From contig NZ_RHJS01000002.1 in the NCBI RefSeq assembly GCF_003885045.1, positions 2,232,001 to 2,296,000 on the forward strand: a stretch of DNA of 64,000 nt, read 5' to 3'. The first letter of the stretch is position 1. Each line of letters starts with the position of its first letter. The stretch is from Schaedlerella arabinosiphila (lineage in GTDB: Bacteria; Bacillota; Clostridia; Lachnospirales; Lachnospiraceae). Below the pieces are notes generated by a model, which worked only from the letters and a program-made list of their open reading frames with translations, searched no databases and was not told where the DNA came from. Below, one piece after another: positions 52,631 through 61,352 of this stretch. A program made the position numbers and the translations under genes.

Positions 52631-52883
52631 AGCAGGCTTCCTTTCGTTTTTCGATCTTTGTATCCCGGGGGCTTAAGGCCGCCGGATACTTGTATCGAAT
52701 ATATATGTACAATCCCCGATGTTTAGAACTTTTCCCCTCTGGAATCCTGCATGAAGTGACACTGTTAAAACAGGATCAAAGCCCCCGCTTCTGTCTGCAT
52801 TTATTTTTTGTCCGCCCATATTTCCGGCTGTACACATTTCCCACGTTTTCCGCCCCTGAAGCGGCAGAAACTGCCAGCCCGTC

Positions 52884-54167
52884 TTACCGGTCTGACAGTT
52901 CCTTTGTAATATCCTCCCATGTGATCCCCCGTTCCACCATCAGCACCATCAGATGGTACATAAAATCCGAGACCTCATACTTGATCTCTTCCGGGTTGGG
53001 GTTTTTGGAGGCAATGATAATCTCCGTGGCTTCCTCTCCCACTTTTTTCAGTATCTTATCGATTCCCTTTTCAAACAGGTAATTGGTGTAGGACCCTTCC
53101 TTTGGGTTCTGCTTGCGGTCCACAATGGTCTTATACACGGACTCGAATACCTGTAACGGGTTCTTGGCGTCAAAATCATTTCCTGCAATGGACTGGAAAA
53201 AGCAGGTCCGGTTCCCGGTGTGGCAGGCCGCGCCGATCTGCTCCACCTTCGCCAGCAGCGTATCCTTGTCGCAGTCCACGGTCAGCATCTTCACATACTG
53301 GAAATGCCCGGAGGTTTCCCCCTTGATCCACCGTTCCTGCCGGCTCCGGCTGTAATAGGTCATCTTGCCGGTTTTGATGGTATGCTCAAATGCGTCTTCA
53401 TTCATGTATGCCATCATCAGCACTTCATTGGTCTTATAATCCTGGACGATGACCGGGATCAGGCCGTCGGAATTTAGTTTAAATTCCGCAAAATCCATAA
53501 TGCTTTCAAAGGAAGTCATCCGGATGCCTTCCTCCAGGCAGACATTTTTAAACGCGTCAAAGTCCATGTCCTTCTGGCTGATAAAGAGACCGGAAACCCC
53601 CTTGACCCCGTCGGATTTCAGGATCTTGAGAATCTCGTTCTGCTCCATCGTATCCGTCACCACCACGCAGGGGATCTCCGTAATGTTTACAACAGAATTG
53701 AGGTCCAGCCTGTGCATGAATATCATTTCCGTACAATATTTCTCAATCTGGTGCTGGTGCTTGAACAGCGCGTCAAAATCATTCAGCGACACGGCGATCC
53801 GTTCCTTTCCGTACCGCAGGGCAGCCTCCTCTAAAAGCTTCAGGGTTCCGGGCTTAGAGAGGTTCAAAAGGGCCCGCTTCGCGCCGGCGTACAGAATCTT
53901 CTTTACATCCTCCTGACGGCGGATATTTCCGCCTGCCACCATGGGGATGCTGATGACCCGGTTGATCTTTTTCATCAGGTCAATGGCTTCTTCATGGTTC
54001 TCATCCGAATTGGACAGATCAAACACAATCAGCTCGTCTGCCCCCCGTTCTCCATAATGCTTTGCAAGGGAAACCACGTCATCCGATATCACGGTTTTAT
54101 CGTCAAACCAGCGGACGGCCTTGGCGCCGTCGATCAGGATACATGGGGTTAACCTTTTATAACTCAT
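52884..54167 (-). CDS. hisIE: HisF-like / HisI / HisE fusion: phosphoribosyl-AMP cyclohydrolase and phosphoribosyl-ATP pyrophosphohydrolase
   Basis: A 427-residue three-domain protein. Residues 1-215 are a HisF-like TIM barrel (RLTPCILIDGAKAVRW; PMVAGGNIRRQEDVKKILYAGAKRAL). Both catalytic aspartates of HisF appear lost: PCLD is PCIL and the AID segment is SLN. Residues 220-320 are HisI: RSRQERWIKGETSGHFQYVK, DCDKDTLL and the metal site CHTGNRTCFF. Residues 325-427 are HisE: SYTNYLFEKGIDKILKKVGE, then EATEIIIASKN. It catalyses steps 2 and 3 of histidine synthesis. It is the last gene of the operon. Confidence 0.9.
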   Translation of the reverse strand: MSYKRLTPCILIDGAKAVRWFDDKTVISDDVVSLAKHYGERGADELIVFDLSNSDENHEEAIDLMKKINRVISIPMVAGGNIRRQEDVKKILYAGAKRALLNLSKPGTLKLLEEAALRYGKERIAVSLNDFDALFKHQHQIEKYCTEMIFMHRLDLNSVVNITEIPCVVVTDTMEQNEILKILKSDGVKGVSGLFISQKDMDFDAFKNVCLEEGIRMTSFESIMDFAEFKLNSDGLIPVIVQDYKTNEVLMMAYMNEDAFEHTIKTGKMTYYSRSRQERWIKGETSGHFQYVKMLTVDCDKDTLLAKVEQIGAACHTGNRTCFFQSIAGNDFDAKNPLQVFESVYKTIVDRKQNPKEGSYTNYLFEKGIDKILKKVGEEATEIIIASKNPNPEEIKYEVSDFMYHLMVLMVERGITWEDITKELSDR

Positions 54168-54193
54168 AGTATGTTCTCCTTCTATATTTTTTC

Positions 54194-54784
54194 CTACAGG
54201 CTTCCTTTCGTAGACCAGACGCCCTGCATCCGCGGCTCCTCCATGACTGCCCCGTCCAGCGCCTTTCCAAACGCCTTGAACAGCGCCTCCGCCATATGAT
54301 GGTTATTGCCGGCATCCAATATCTTCAGATGCAGGTTCATAGCCGCGCTGTAAGAAACGGCATAAAAAAACTCCCGAACCATTTCCGTGTCCAGCGTACC
54401 CAGACGTTCCGCCGTAAATTCCGCATCCATCTTAAAATACGGACGGCCGGACAGGTCCACGGCGCAGAGGGCAAGAACCTCATCCATCGGCAGGATAAAG
54501 CTTCCATAGCGCCGGATTCCCGCCTTATCTCCCAGCGCGCCGGCAATGGCCTGGCCCAGGACGATCCCGGTATCCTCCACCGTATGGTGGCAGTCCACCT
54601 CCAGATCCCCCTTCACCTGCACCTCCAGGTCAAACAGCCCGTGCCGCGCAAATCCGTCCAGCATATGGTCAAAAAACGGGATTCCGGTATCGATCCGGTT
54701 CTTCCCCTGCCCGTCCAGATTGATGGACAAGGTGATCTCTGTTTCCTTTGTTTTTCTCGTACAGCTTCCCATCCGTTCCTTCAT
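54194..54784 (-). CDS. hisB: Imidazoleglycerol-phosphate dehydratase
   Basis: A 196-residue manganese enzyme of step 6 in histidine synthesis. Motifs: DTGIPFFDHMLDGFARHG, DCHHTVEDTGIVLGQA and GNNHHMAEALFKAFGKAL, which carry the metal-binding histidines. It lacks the phosphatase half seen in enteric HisB. Start at 54784 has GGAGG eight bases upstream. It is 127 bases after hisD, the only sizeable gap in the operon, with no recognised signal in it. Confidence 0.95.
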   Translation of the reverse strand: MKERMGSCTRKTKETEITLSINLDGQGKNRIDTGIPFFDHMLDGFARHGLFDLEVQVKGDLEVDCHHTVEDTGIVLGQAIAGALGDKAGIRRYGSFILPMDEVLALCAVDLSGRPYFKMDAEFTAERLGTLDTEMVREFFYAVSYSAAMNLHLKILDAGNNHHMAEALFKAFGKALDGAVMEEPRMQGVWSTKGSL

Positions 54785-54911
54785 ACGCAAATCCTCCTTC
54801 TTCCGGCCCCTTTCATACCGCCCTGTACAGAAAGTCAGCCGTCTGCAGGCTTTCTGTTATGCGGCAATTCCCATTCTCTCTCATCTGCCCCTTAAAAACA
54901 GAGGCACAGCC

Positions 54912-56204
54912 CTATTCTTCAAACCGCACCCTGACGGAATTTGCATGAGCCGTAAGCTGTTCCGCTTCCGCAAACTGCTCAATATCCTCGTGCACCTGTT
55001 CCAGCGCTTCTCTGGAATAGGCAATGATACTGGATTTTTTAAGAAAATCGTCCACCGACAGGGGCGAGAAAAACTTGGCCGTCCCGTTGGTGGGCAGGAT
55101 ATGGTTCGGTCCCGCGAAATAATCTCCCAGAGGTTCGCTGCTGTACTCCCCAATAAAAATGGCTCCCGCATTGCGGATCTTGGTCATGACCTGATAGGGA
55201 TCCGCCGTCATGATCTCCAGATGCTCTGAGGCGATCTCGTTGGCCGCGTCGATGGCGTCCTCCATCGTATCCGCCACCAGGATATGCCCGTAATTGTCCA
55301 GTGACTTCTGGATGATCTCCCCCCTGGATAGCTCCTGGATGAACCGGTCTGTTTCCCGGGATACCTGCTCTGCTAACTCCCTGCTGGTGGTCACCAGGAT
55401 TGCCGACGCCAGCTCATCGTGCTCCGCCTGGGACAACAGGTCTGCCGCCACATACCGGGGATTGGCCGTCTCATCTGCCAGGACAAGGATCTCGCTGGGC
55501 CCTGCGATGGAGTCAATGCTGACATGTCCGTAAACCGCCTTTTTCGCCAGCGCCACATAGATATTGCCGGGGCCCACGATCTTATCCACCTTGGGGATGC
55601 TCTCTGTCCCGTAAGCCAGCGCCGCGACTGCCTGCGCTCCGCCCACCTTGTAGACCGCCGTCACCCCTGCCTCTTTTGCGGCAGCCAGGGTGGTGGGATT
55701 CACCTTTCCGTCTTTTCCCGGAGGCGTCACCATGATGATCTCTTCCACCCCGGCCACCTTTGCGGGCATCACGTTCATCAGCACGGAGGAGGGATACACG
55801 GCCTTCCCGCCGGGTACATAGACGCCCACCCGCCTTAACGCCGTGACTTTCTGCCCCAGCATGGTGCCGTCCGGCTTGCTGTCAAACCAACTGTACTGCA
55901 TCTGCTTCTGATGGTAGGCTTCAATATTGACCAGCGCCCTGCGGACGATCCGCAGCAGGTTTTCATCCATCTGCGCGTAAGCCTCCTGCACCTCTTCTTC
56001 GGTCACCAGAACGTTCGTCCCATCGATCTGCGCCTTGTCAAACCGTTTTGTATAGTCAAAAACAGCCTCATCCTTTTTCTCCCGGACCGTGTCCAGGATC
56101 TCCTGCACACGGGCCTCATATTCCCCGTAGCTGTTGGGACTGCGTTTGAGCAGATCCTCCAGCAGATGTTTCTTTGTATTTTCATCTAAAATCTCAATCC
56201 GCAT
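54912..56204 (-). CDS. hisD: Histidinol dehydrogenase
   Basis: A 430-residue zinc enzyme that oxidises histidinol to histidine in two NAD-dependent steps. Motifs: VYVPGGKAVYPSSVLMNVMPAKVAGV, KIVGPGNIYVALAKKAVYGHVSIDSIAGPSE and GPNHILPTNGTAKF. Length typical. Its start overlaps the hisG end by 11 bases, so translation is coupled. Confidence 0.96.
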   Translation of the reverse strand: MRIEILDENTKKHLLEDLLKRSPNSYGEYEARVQEILDTVREKKDEAVFDYTKRFDKAQIDGTNVLVTEEEVQEAYAQMDENLLRIVRRALVNIEAYHQKQMQYSWFDSKPDGTMLGQKVTALRRVGVYVPGGKAVYPSSVLMNVMPAKVAGVEEIIMVTPPGKDGKVNPTTLAAAKEAGVTAVYKVGGAQAVAALAYGTESIPKVDKIVGPGNIYVALAKKAVYGHVSIDSIAGPSEILVLADETANPRYVAADLLSQAEHDELASAILVTTSRELAEQVSRETDRFIQELSRGEIIQKSLDNYGHILVADTMEDAIDAANEIASEHLEIMTADPYQVMTKIRNAGAIFIGEYSSEPLGDYFAGPNHILPTNGTAKFFSPLSVDDFLKKSSIIAYSREALEQVHEDIEQFAEAEQLTAHANSVRVRFEE

Positions 56205-56850
56205 GATGTTCCTCCTGTAAAAGCTTTCTCAGACTGGTAATCAGCTCCCGCACCCTGTCGTTTTCCATCCGCATGCTCACCGGATTGACGATCATCCGGG
56301 CAGACAGAGGGCAGACCTCCTCCAGTACCACCAGCCCGTTCTCCTTCAAAGTGGAGCCGGTCTCCACAATATCCACAATGACCTCCGACAATCCCACGAT
56401 GGGCGCCAGTTCAATGGAGCCGTTCATTTTGATGATCTCCACGGTCTGGTGGCGTTTATTATAAAAATAATCCTTTGCGATATTGGGATATTTGGTTGCC
56501 ACACGGATCAGCTCCCGGTGCTTTAACAGCTCCGCCGTCTCCTGGTATCCGCAGACGCACATCCGGCATGCCCCAAAGCCGAGGTCCAGCACTTCATGAA
56601 CCTTTCTACCTTCCTCCACAATGGTGTCCCTTCCGACCACGCCGATGTCCGCCGCGCCGTACTCTACATAGGTCGGAACATCCGGCCCCTTAGCCAGAAA
56701 AAACTTCAGCTTCCTCTCTTCATTTACAAAAATCAGCTTCCTGGAGCTTTTGTCCTTCATCTCCTGGCAGGTGATCCCCAGCTTCTCCAGCATTTCCAGA
56801 GTCTTGCTGGCCAGCCTGCCCTTCGTCAGCGCAAATGTCAGATACTTCAT
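56194..56850 (-). CDS. hisG: ATP phosphoribosyltransferase, short form
   Basis: A 218-residue short-form HisG that commits ATP and PRPP to histidine synthesis. It lacks the C-terminal regulatory domain and so needs HisZ, encoded just upstream. Motifs: LTFALTKGRLASKTLEMLEK, GPDVPTYVEYGAADIGVVGRDT and the PRPP loop DIVETGSTLKENGL. Its ATG overlaps the hisZ stop (ATGA). Confidence 0.96.
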   Translation of the reverse strand: MKYLTFALTKGRLASKTLEMLEKLGITCQEMKDKSSRKLIFVNEERKLKFFLAKGPDVPTYVEYGAADIGVVGRDTIVEEGRKVHEVLDLGFGACRMCVCGYQETAELLKHRELIRVATKYPNIAKDYFYNKRHQTVEIIKMNGSIELAPIVGLSEVIVDIVETGSTLKENGLVVLEEVCPLSARMIVNPVSMRMENDRVRELITSLRKLLQEEHHAD

Positions 56851-58106
56851 TCCGTGACCCTCTCTTTTTTGTAGTCAACCTTCTTCTCTTTTCCGGTCCT
56901 GAAATTCACCAGTTCCACCGTGCCGTCCTCCTGCAGATACAGCATGCTCACCGCCTGGGTACGTTTTCCGTACTCCATGTATTTCTCTTTGTCCTCCGAC
57001 GGCTCCCGTTTTAAAAGCTCGATTGAGCGTCCCTTTTCCCGAAATTCCCCAGCCAGGGAAATGGCCCATTTCAGCGTTTTCTCCGTGCAGACGATGAGGT
57101 TGGACTGCTTGGTCTCCACGGAGATCTTCTGACGGCTCAGCGCGCTGGCCAGTTCATCCACGATCATCGCAAAGCCGATGGAGGGCGTATTTTTCCCGAA
57201 CTTTTCCAGCAGGTGGTCATATCTTCCGCCCCGCACCACCGCGTCGCCGGTTCCATAGGTATAGGCCCGGAAAATGATGCCCGTATAATACATGTAGCTT
57301 CCGCTCATGCTCAGATCAAACGTGATATGCTTTTCCACCCCGTAGTGCATCAAAACCTGGTAGATCTTTAAAAGACGCGCGATGGCCGCCTTTGCTCCCG
57401 GGGTGGGCGCAAGCCTTGCCGCATCCGAGAGCACCTCCGCTCCTCCGACCAGCTCCGGCAGGGCCCCGAACGCCTCTTTTACGTCATCCCTGACCCCCTG
57501 GTTGTCCAGGATTTCTTCCACCCCGAAATAATTGCGGTTGGCGATCAGCGTAAAAAGCTCCTCCGTGACCTCCTCCGAAAGTCCCGATGCCTCCATCAGC
57601 CCCCGGATAAAGTTCACATGTCCGATGTTCACCTGAAATTCCTTCAGACCGGCCCTTTTCAGCCCGTCCACCACCATGGCCAGCATCTCCGCGTCCGCCT
57701 CAATGGAATCCACGCCGATCAGCTCAGCTCCAAGCTGGGTATTTTCCTTTAATCTTCCCTGGTAGCTGGAATGGTTGATGAATGTATTGCCCACATAGCA
57801 CAGACGGATGGGACAGTCTTCCTCTTCAAACAGCGTTGCCGCGGCCCGGGCGATGGACGGCGTGATGTCCGGACGCAGCGCCAGCGTATTGCCCTCCCGG
57901 TCAAAAAACTGATACAGTTCTCTGGAAGAGATGGTTCCGATCTCTTTTCGGAACACATCGAAATATTCAAATGTGGGAGTCTGGATATCATGATAGCCGT
58001 AAAGATGCAGCAATTCATGGAGCTTTTCCTGAACCGCCAGTTTTTTTCTGCATTCCGTACCGTAGATATCCCGGACTCCTTCCGGTGTATGTAATTTCTG
58101 TTCCAT
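56847..58106 (-). CDS. hisZ: ATP phosphoribosyltransferase regulatory subunit
   Basis: A 419-residue paralogue of histidyl-tRNA synthetase. It has the class II core (TPEGVRDIYGTECRKKLAVQ; ALRPDITPSIARAAATLF; GSYMYYTGIIFRAYTYGTGDAVVRGGRYD) but only a short, divergent C-terminus in place of the anticodon-binding domain. It forms a hetero-octamer with HisG and gives histidine feedback. First gene of the operon. Confidence 0.93.
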   Translation of the reverse strand: MEQKLHTPEGVRDIYGTECRKKLAVQEKLHELLHLYGYHDIQTPTFEYFDVFRKEIGTISSRELYQFFDREGNTLALRPDITPSIARAAATLFEEEDCPIRLCYVGNTFINHSSYQGRLKENTQLGAELIGVDSIEADAEMLAMVVDGLKRAGLKEFQVNIGHVNFIRGLMEASGLSEEVTEELFTLIANRNYFGVEEILDNQGVRDDVKEAFGALPELVGGAEVLSDAARLAPTPGAKAAIARLLKIYQVLMHYGVEKHITFDLSMSGSYMYYTGIIFRAYTYGTGDAVVRGGRYDHLLEKFGKNTPSIGFAMIVDELASALSRQKISVETKQSNLIVCTEKTLKWAISLAGEFREKGRSIELLKREPSEDKEKYMEYGKRTQAVSMLYLQEDGTVELVNFRTGKEKKVDYKKERVTE

Positions 58107-58243
58107 AATGTAGATCCCATTCTTTCTGTGTAAATTCTAATCTCAATTTTCCGAACCGTTCATCCAAAGACGCTGATTCTGCCGCGCCCGGGCTGAACAG
58201 GATTCCGTTTCTTTACTTCACTACAGCGCTAAAATCTTTAGTC

Positions 58244-58272
58244 ATTATACGAACTTTCCATTGGAATGTCAA
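58244..58272 (-). promoter_or_regulatory. Consensus promoter of the his operon
   Basis: TTGACA (58267-58272), 17-base spacer, TATAAT (58244-58249): a perfect consensus, overlapping the recU stop codon. The leader before hisZ is about 130 bases; it could form a hairpin (TGTTCA / TGAACG) but shows no T-box core. Confidence 0.85.
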
Positions 58273-58802
58273 TCCCTGCCGTCCAAATCCTTCTGAATAT
58301 AGTCCAGATAGGGAACAAAACAGTTATTTTTCAATGACAGGAAATACGCTTCGCTGAGCTCCTCCATCCGAAAGCTCTTGCGCCCCCCTTCCTGCGCCCT
58401 GTCCCAGAATCTGCGTATTTCCGCGTATCGCATATAGTACAGGATATTCCTTGCGCTGTAGTAGATCAGCAGGAAGGAGATTCCCCCCTGGCGTTCAAAC
58501 TTTTCCATAAAATGGATCTGGTGCTCGTGCACATTCTGCAGGGGAAAGGTGTCCGCCGAGCATTCCTTGGCGTCGAAGCAGACGGGGATTCCCTGAACCG
58601 CCCCGATATAATCCACCGTACTGATCTTGTCAAAATATGCCAGTGTAATATGCCGGTGCTCCTTGTCGATCTGCACCGGAGTAATGGGGGTGGGGATCTT
58701 CTGGATCAACGCCAGGTTCAATTCCTCGTAACGTTCGTTTGTACGGTTGATCAGATCCTCCAATGTGGACCCTCTCAGCCCCCGTGAGTTCCATGTAGCC
58801 AT
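58269..58802 (-). CDS. recU: Holliday junction resolvase RecU
   Basis: A 177-residue nuclease that cuts Holliday junctions and modulates RecA. Motifs: WNSRGLRGSTLEDLINRTNE at the N-terminus, catalytic residues in YIGAVQGIPVCFDAKECS (D..E-K type), and GISFLLIYYSARNILYYM. No penicillin-binding protein gene follows, unlike in Bacillus. Confidence 0.93.
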   Translation of the reverse strand: MATWNSRGLRGSTLEDLINRTNERYEELNLALIQKIPTPITPVQIDKEHRHITLAYFDKISTVDYIGAVQGIPVCFDAKECSADTFPLQNVHEHQIHFMEKFERQGGISFLLIYYSARNILYYMRYAEIRRFWDRAQEGGRKSFRMEELSEAYFLSLKNNCFVPYLDYIQKDLDGRD

Positions 58803-58838
58803 AATGACCGCTCCTTTTATCTGCCTGTTACCATCGTA

Positions 58839-59825
58839 TCAAAACAGATCCTGCCGTCCCAACTGTTCTGCGCAGATCTGCCTGAAGAGCCCGGGCGGCG
58901 GCGCCCGAAATTCCCTGCCCGAGAGGTATCCAAGCGTTCCCTCCGACTTCGGCATCTGAAGCCTCCAGGCGTGGAGAAGCTGGGATTTCAAGCCGTACTG
59001 CTTTTGATACCTGTCGTTGACCTTTGGTTTCCCGTACTTATAATCCCCCAGAATCGGATGCCCCTGGGACGCGAGATGGGCCCGGATCTGGTGGGTCTTT
59101 CCGGTGACCAGGTGAACCTCCAGAAGCGTCATCCCCCCGCCTGATGCAAGGGGTCGGTATTCTGTCTCGATCCGTACGCCCTCGGGCATCTCCTTTTGGG
59201 AGATTCGGACGTGGTTTGTCAATCCGTCCTTCACCAGATACCCTTTTATGGATTCCGGCCTTTTGACGTCTCCCCAGACCAGGCAGAGGTAATATTTTCC
59301 AATGGAGCGGTCCTTGAAAAACCGGCTCAGCTCCTGGAGTCCTGCCAGGCTCTTTCCGGCTGCAAGAATCCCGCTGGTGTTCCTGTCCAGACGGTTGCAC
59401 ACCGAAGGCCGGAAGGTCTTTAGCTCCTGTTCGGTGAGCGCTTTCGAATCCAGCAGATACCCGATCAGGTGCTCCACCGCGGAAACATCCTGCTCCCTGG
59501 CCTTCTGGGACAGCATTCCCACAGGCTTGTTCAGAAGAAGTATGTGGGAATCTTCATAGAGGATATCCAGCGCTTCCCTCCTGCCCGGACGAATGCATTC
59601 CTCCCTTCCGGAAAATTTCCCGATGGTTTCATCGGAGAGGAACAGCTTCACCACATCCCCCTGAAACAGCTTCTCGGCGCCGGATGCTTTTTTTCCGTTT
59701 AATGTAATGTTCTTTTTCCGAAGCATTTTATAGAGGAAGCTTTTGGGCGCCTCCTTCAAATATTTTGCCAGCAGTTTGTCCAGCCGCTGGCCCGCCTCGT
59801 TTTCCGTGACACAAATCTCCTGCAC
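58839..59825 (-). CDS. RluA-family pseudouridine synthase
   Basis: A 328-residue RNA-modifying enzyme. An N-terminal S4 RNA-binding domain (QRLDKLLAKYLKEAPKSFLY; KKNITLNGKKASG) precedes the catalytic domain with the active aspartate in VCNRLDRNTSGILAAGKS, and HQIRAHLASQGHPILGDYKYG. It most likely modifies large-subunit rRNA (RluC/RluD-like), but the target site cannot be read from sequence. Confidence 0.92.
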   Translation of the reverse strand: MQEICVTENEAGQRLDKLLAKYLKEAPKSFLYKMLRKKNITLNGKKASGAEKLFQGDVVKLFLSDETIGKFSGREECIRPGRREALDILYEDSHILLLNKPVGMLSQKAREQDVSAVEHLIGYLLDSKALTEQELKTFRPSVCNRLDRNTSGILAAGKSLAGLQELSRFFKDRSIGKYYLCLVWGDVKRPESIKGYLVKDGLTNHVRISQKEMPEGVRIETEYRPLASGGGMTLLEVHLVTGKTHQIRAHLASQGHPILGDYKYGKPKVNDRYQKQYGLKSQLLHAWRLQMPKSEGTLGYLSGREFRAPPPGLFRQICAEQLGRQDLF

Positions 59826-59848
59826 GTCTCTCCTCCATTCCCCCCAGA

Positions 59849-59883
59849 TTACAGTCCACGTCCTGACCGGCCGCGGACTGTAA
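59849..59883. repeat. Inverted repeat upstream of the pseudouridine synthase
   Basis: Perfect 9-base arms TTACAGTCC / GGACTGTAA around a 17-base loop, in the gap between the 192-aa gene and the synthase gene. No T-run. Confidence 0.55.
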
Positions 59884-59905
59884 CGGATTCTGCACCCAAA
59901 ACCTG

Positions 59906-60484
59906 CTACAGAGAAAGGGTCATGATCACATGCGCGATCTGACGCTCCTCTTCCCTGGTGTCCGCTTTTTCTACAGCCGCGATATTCTCCAGTCCCTCCA
60001 CAATGGACAGGAAAGACTTATACTGGTCGTAGAGCTTCACCGAAACCTGGGGCAGGTCGTTTTTCTGCAGCATCTTCCGCAGATAGGACGCCGTCTCCTG
60101 CGGATCCGTCTTTTTGCTGGAAGTATATCCGAACACCTTCTCATGGGAGATCACCATGCAGTCGATGGGCATGATCTTCTCCGTGCTTGTCACCACCAGG
60201 TCATAGATCACCGTCAGGTGCGCCGACTTCGACGCCACCTCGTCCGCCAGCGCCTGATCCACCGTCTTGTACGGAATCCGGGTGATCACCCCCACCAGCG
60301 CCTTGCATGCCGGAAGGCACCCCACCACGGCCACCACCGTCAGCAGGTTTTTCTTGGAATGGGTCTGGCTGTAGCCCAGCAGAAATACGGCGGTCACAAT
60401 GGCGAAATAGATCACCGTGCGCAGAATCTCTATTTTCAGCTTTTCACGCAGATAACCCGGCGTTCCCTTTTCACATTTTATCAT
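59906..60484 (-). CDS. Conserved membrane protein of unknown function, 192 aa
   Basis: A 192-residue protein with two hydrophobic segments near the N-terminus (ILRTVIYFAIVTAVFLLGY; LLTVVAVVGCLPACKALVGV) and a soluble C-terminal domain (SAHLTVIYDLVVTSTEKIMP...). The start at 60484 has TTGGAGGG nine bases upstream, which rules out the longer frame to 60613. It lies in a run of same-strand genes. Not recognised beyond being conserved in layout. Confidence 0.78.
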   Translation of the reverse strand: MIKCEKGTPGYLREKLKIEILRTVIYFAIVTAVFLLGYSQTHSKKNLLTVVAVVGCLPACKALVGVITRIPYKTVDQALADEVASKSAHLTVIYDLVVTSTEKIMPIDCMVISHEKVFGYTSSKKTDPQETASYLRKMLQKNDLPQVSVKLYDQYKSFLSIVEGLENIAAVEKADTREEERQIAHVIMTLSL

Positions 60485-60546
60485 GGCTTTTCCCTCCAAT
60501 GTTTGTAACCATTTTGCGACTTGACGCTCCCCGTTTCCCCGCCGGG

Positions 60547-61308
60547 TCAGCCCGGGTTCATCAGCTTTAAGATCAGGCGGTGGGGAAGGAGCTTCGACGC
60601 CGTATGGGCGCATTTCATAGGCAGCCCGTAGACAGAGATGTCTTTCCCTCTGCGGCTGTCTAAAAGGGCTTTTCGCACCACCCCCTGGGCCTTCACCTTG
60701 ACCAGCTTTTTCAGCGGATTTTCCAGTTGTCCAGAGACCTGGAAAAACTCCGTATCCACCGGCCCGGGACAGACCGCGGTGACATAGATCCCCCGGCTTT
60801 TAAGCTCCGCCCCAAGGCTTCTGGAAAAACTCAGCACATAGGCTTTTGTGGCCGCATAGACCGCAAAGGCCGGCTGGGGAGAAAACGCCGCCGCGCTGGC
60901 CATCTGGATGATCCTGCTGCCCCGGGAAAGACAGGGCAGGCAGCAAAACGTCACCCTCGAAAGGGCGGTGCAGTTCAGGCCGATCATCTCCAACTGGGTT
61001 TTGGGGTCTTCCTTTAAAATCTCTTCCACCGTGCCGCTCTTCCCAAAGCCTGCCCCGTTGACCAGCATCCGGATGTCCGGCGCCTCCTCCTGAAGCAGTT
61101 TTTCCAGCTTCTCATATACCTCTTCCTCAAGCAGGTCTCCCTCCAGAATCCGGATAGGCACCCGGGAGAGCTGGTTCAGTTCCAAAAGCCTGTGCTCCCT
61201 GCGGGCAATCACCCAGATCTCATCCAGATCCCGGTAAAAATGCCCCATCTGTTTTACAAATTCTCTTCCGATTCCGGAAGACGCCCCTGTCACGACTGCA
61301 ATTTTCAT
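60547..61308 (-). CDS. Short-chain dehydrogenase/reductase (SDR)
   Basis: A 253-residue classical SDR. Cofactor site VVTGASSGIGREFVKQM, NGAGFGKSG (NNAG-like), catalytic serine region IIQMASAAAFSP and active YAATKAYVLSF (YxxxK). The C-terminus is basic and amphipathic (KCAHTASKLLPHRLILKLMN), which may tether it to membrane. Substrate unknown. Confidence 0.9.
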   Translation of the reverse strand: MKIAVVTGASSGIGREFVKQMGHFYRDLDEIWVIARREHRLLELNQLSRVPIRILEGDLLEEEVYEKLEKLLQEEAPDIRMLVNGAGFGKSGTVEEILKEDPKTQLEMIGLNCTALSRVTFCCLPCLSRGSRIIQMASAAAFSPQPAFAVYAATKAYVLSFSRSLGAELKSRGIYVTAVCPGPVDTEFFQVSGQLENPLKKLVKVKAQGVVRKALLDSRRGKDISVYGLPMKCAHTASKLLPHRLILKLMNPG

Positions 61309-61352
61309 AACAACACTGCCTCCTTGATGATTGCTCCCCCTGTCGTCCCTTT

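Noticed and set aside
58107..58243. T-box or riboswitch before hisZ
   Set aside because: No AGGGTGGNACCGCG-type antiterminator, specifier loop or terminator T-run was found in the leader.
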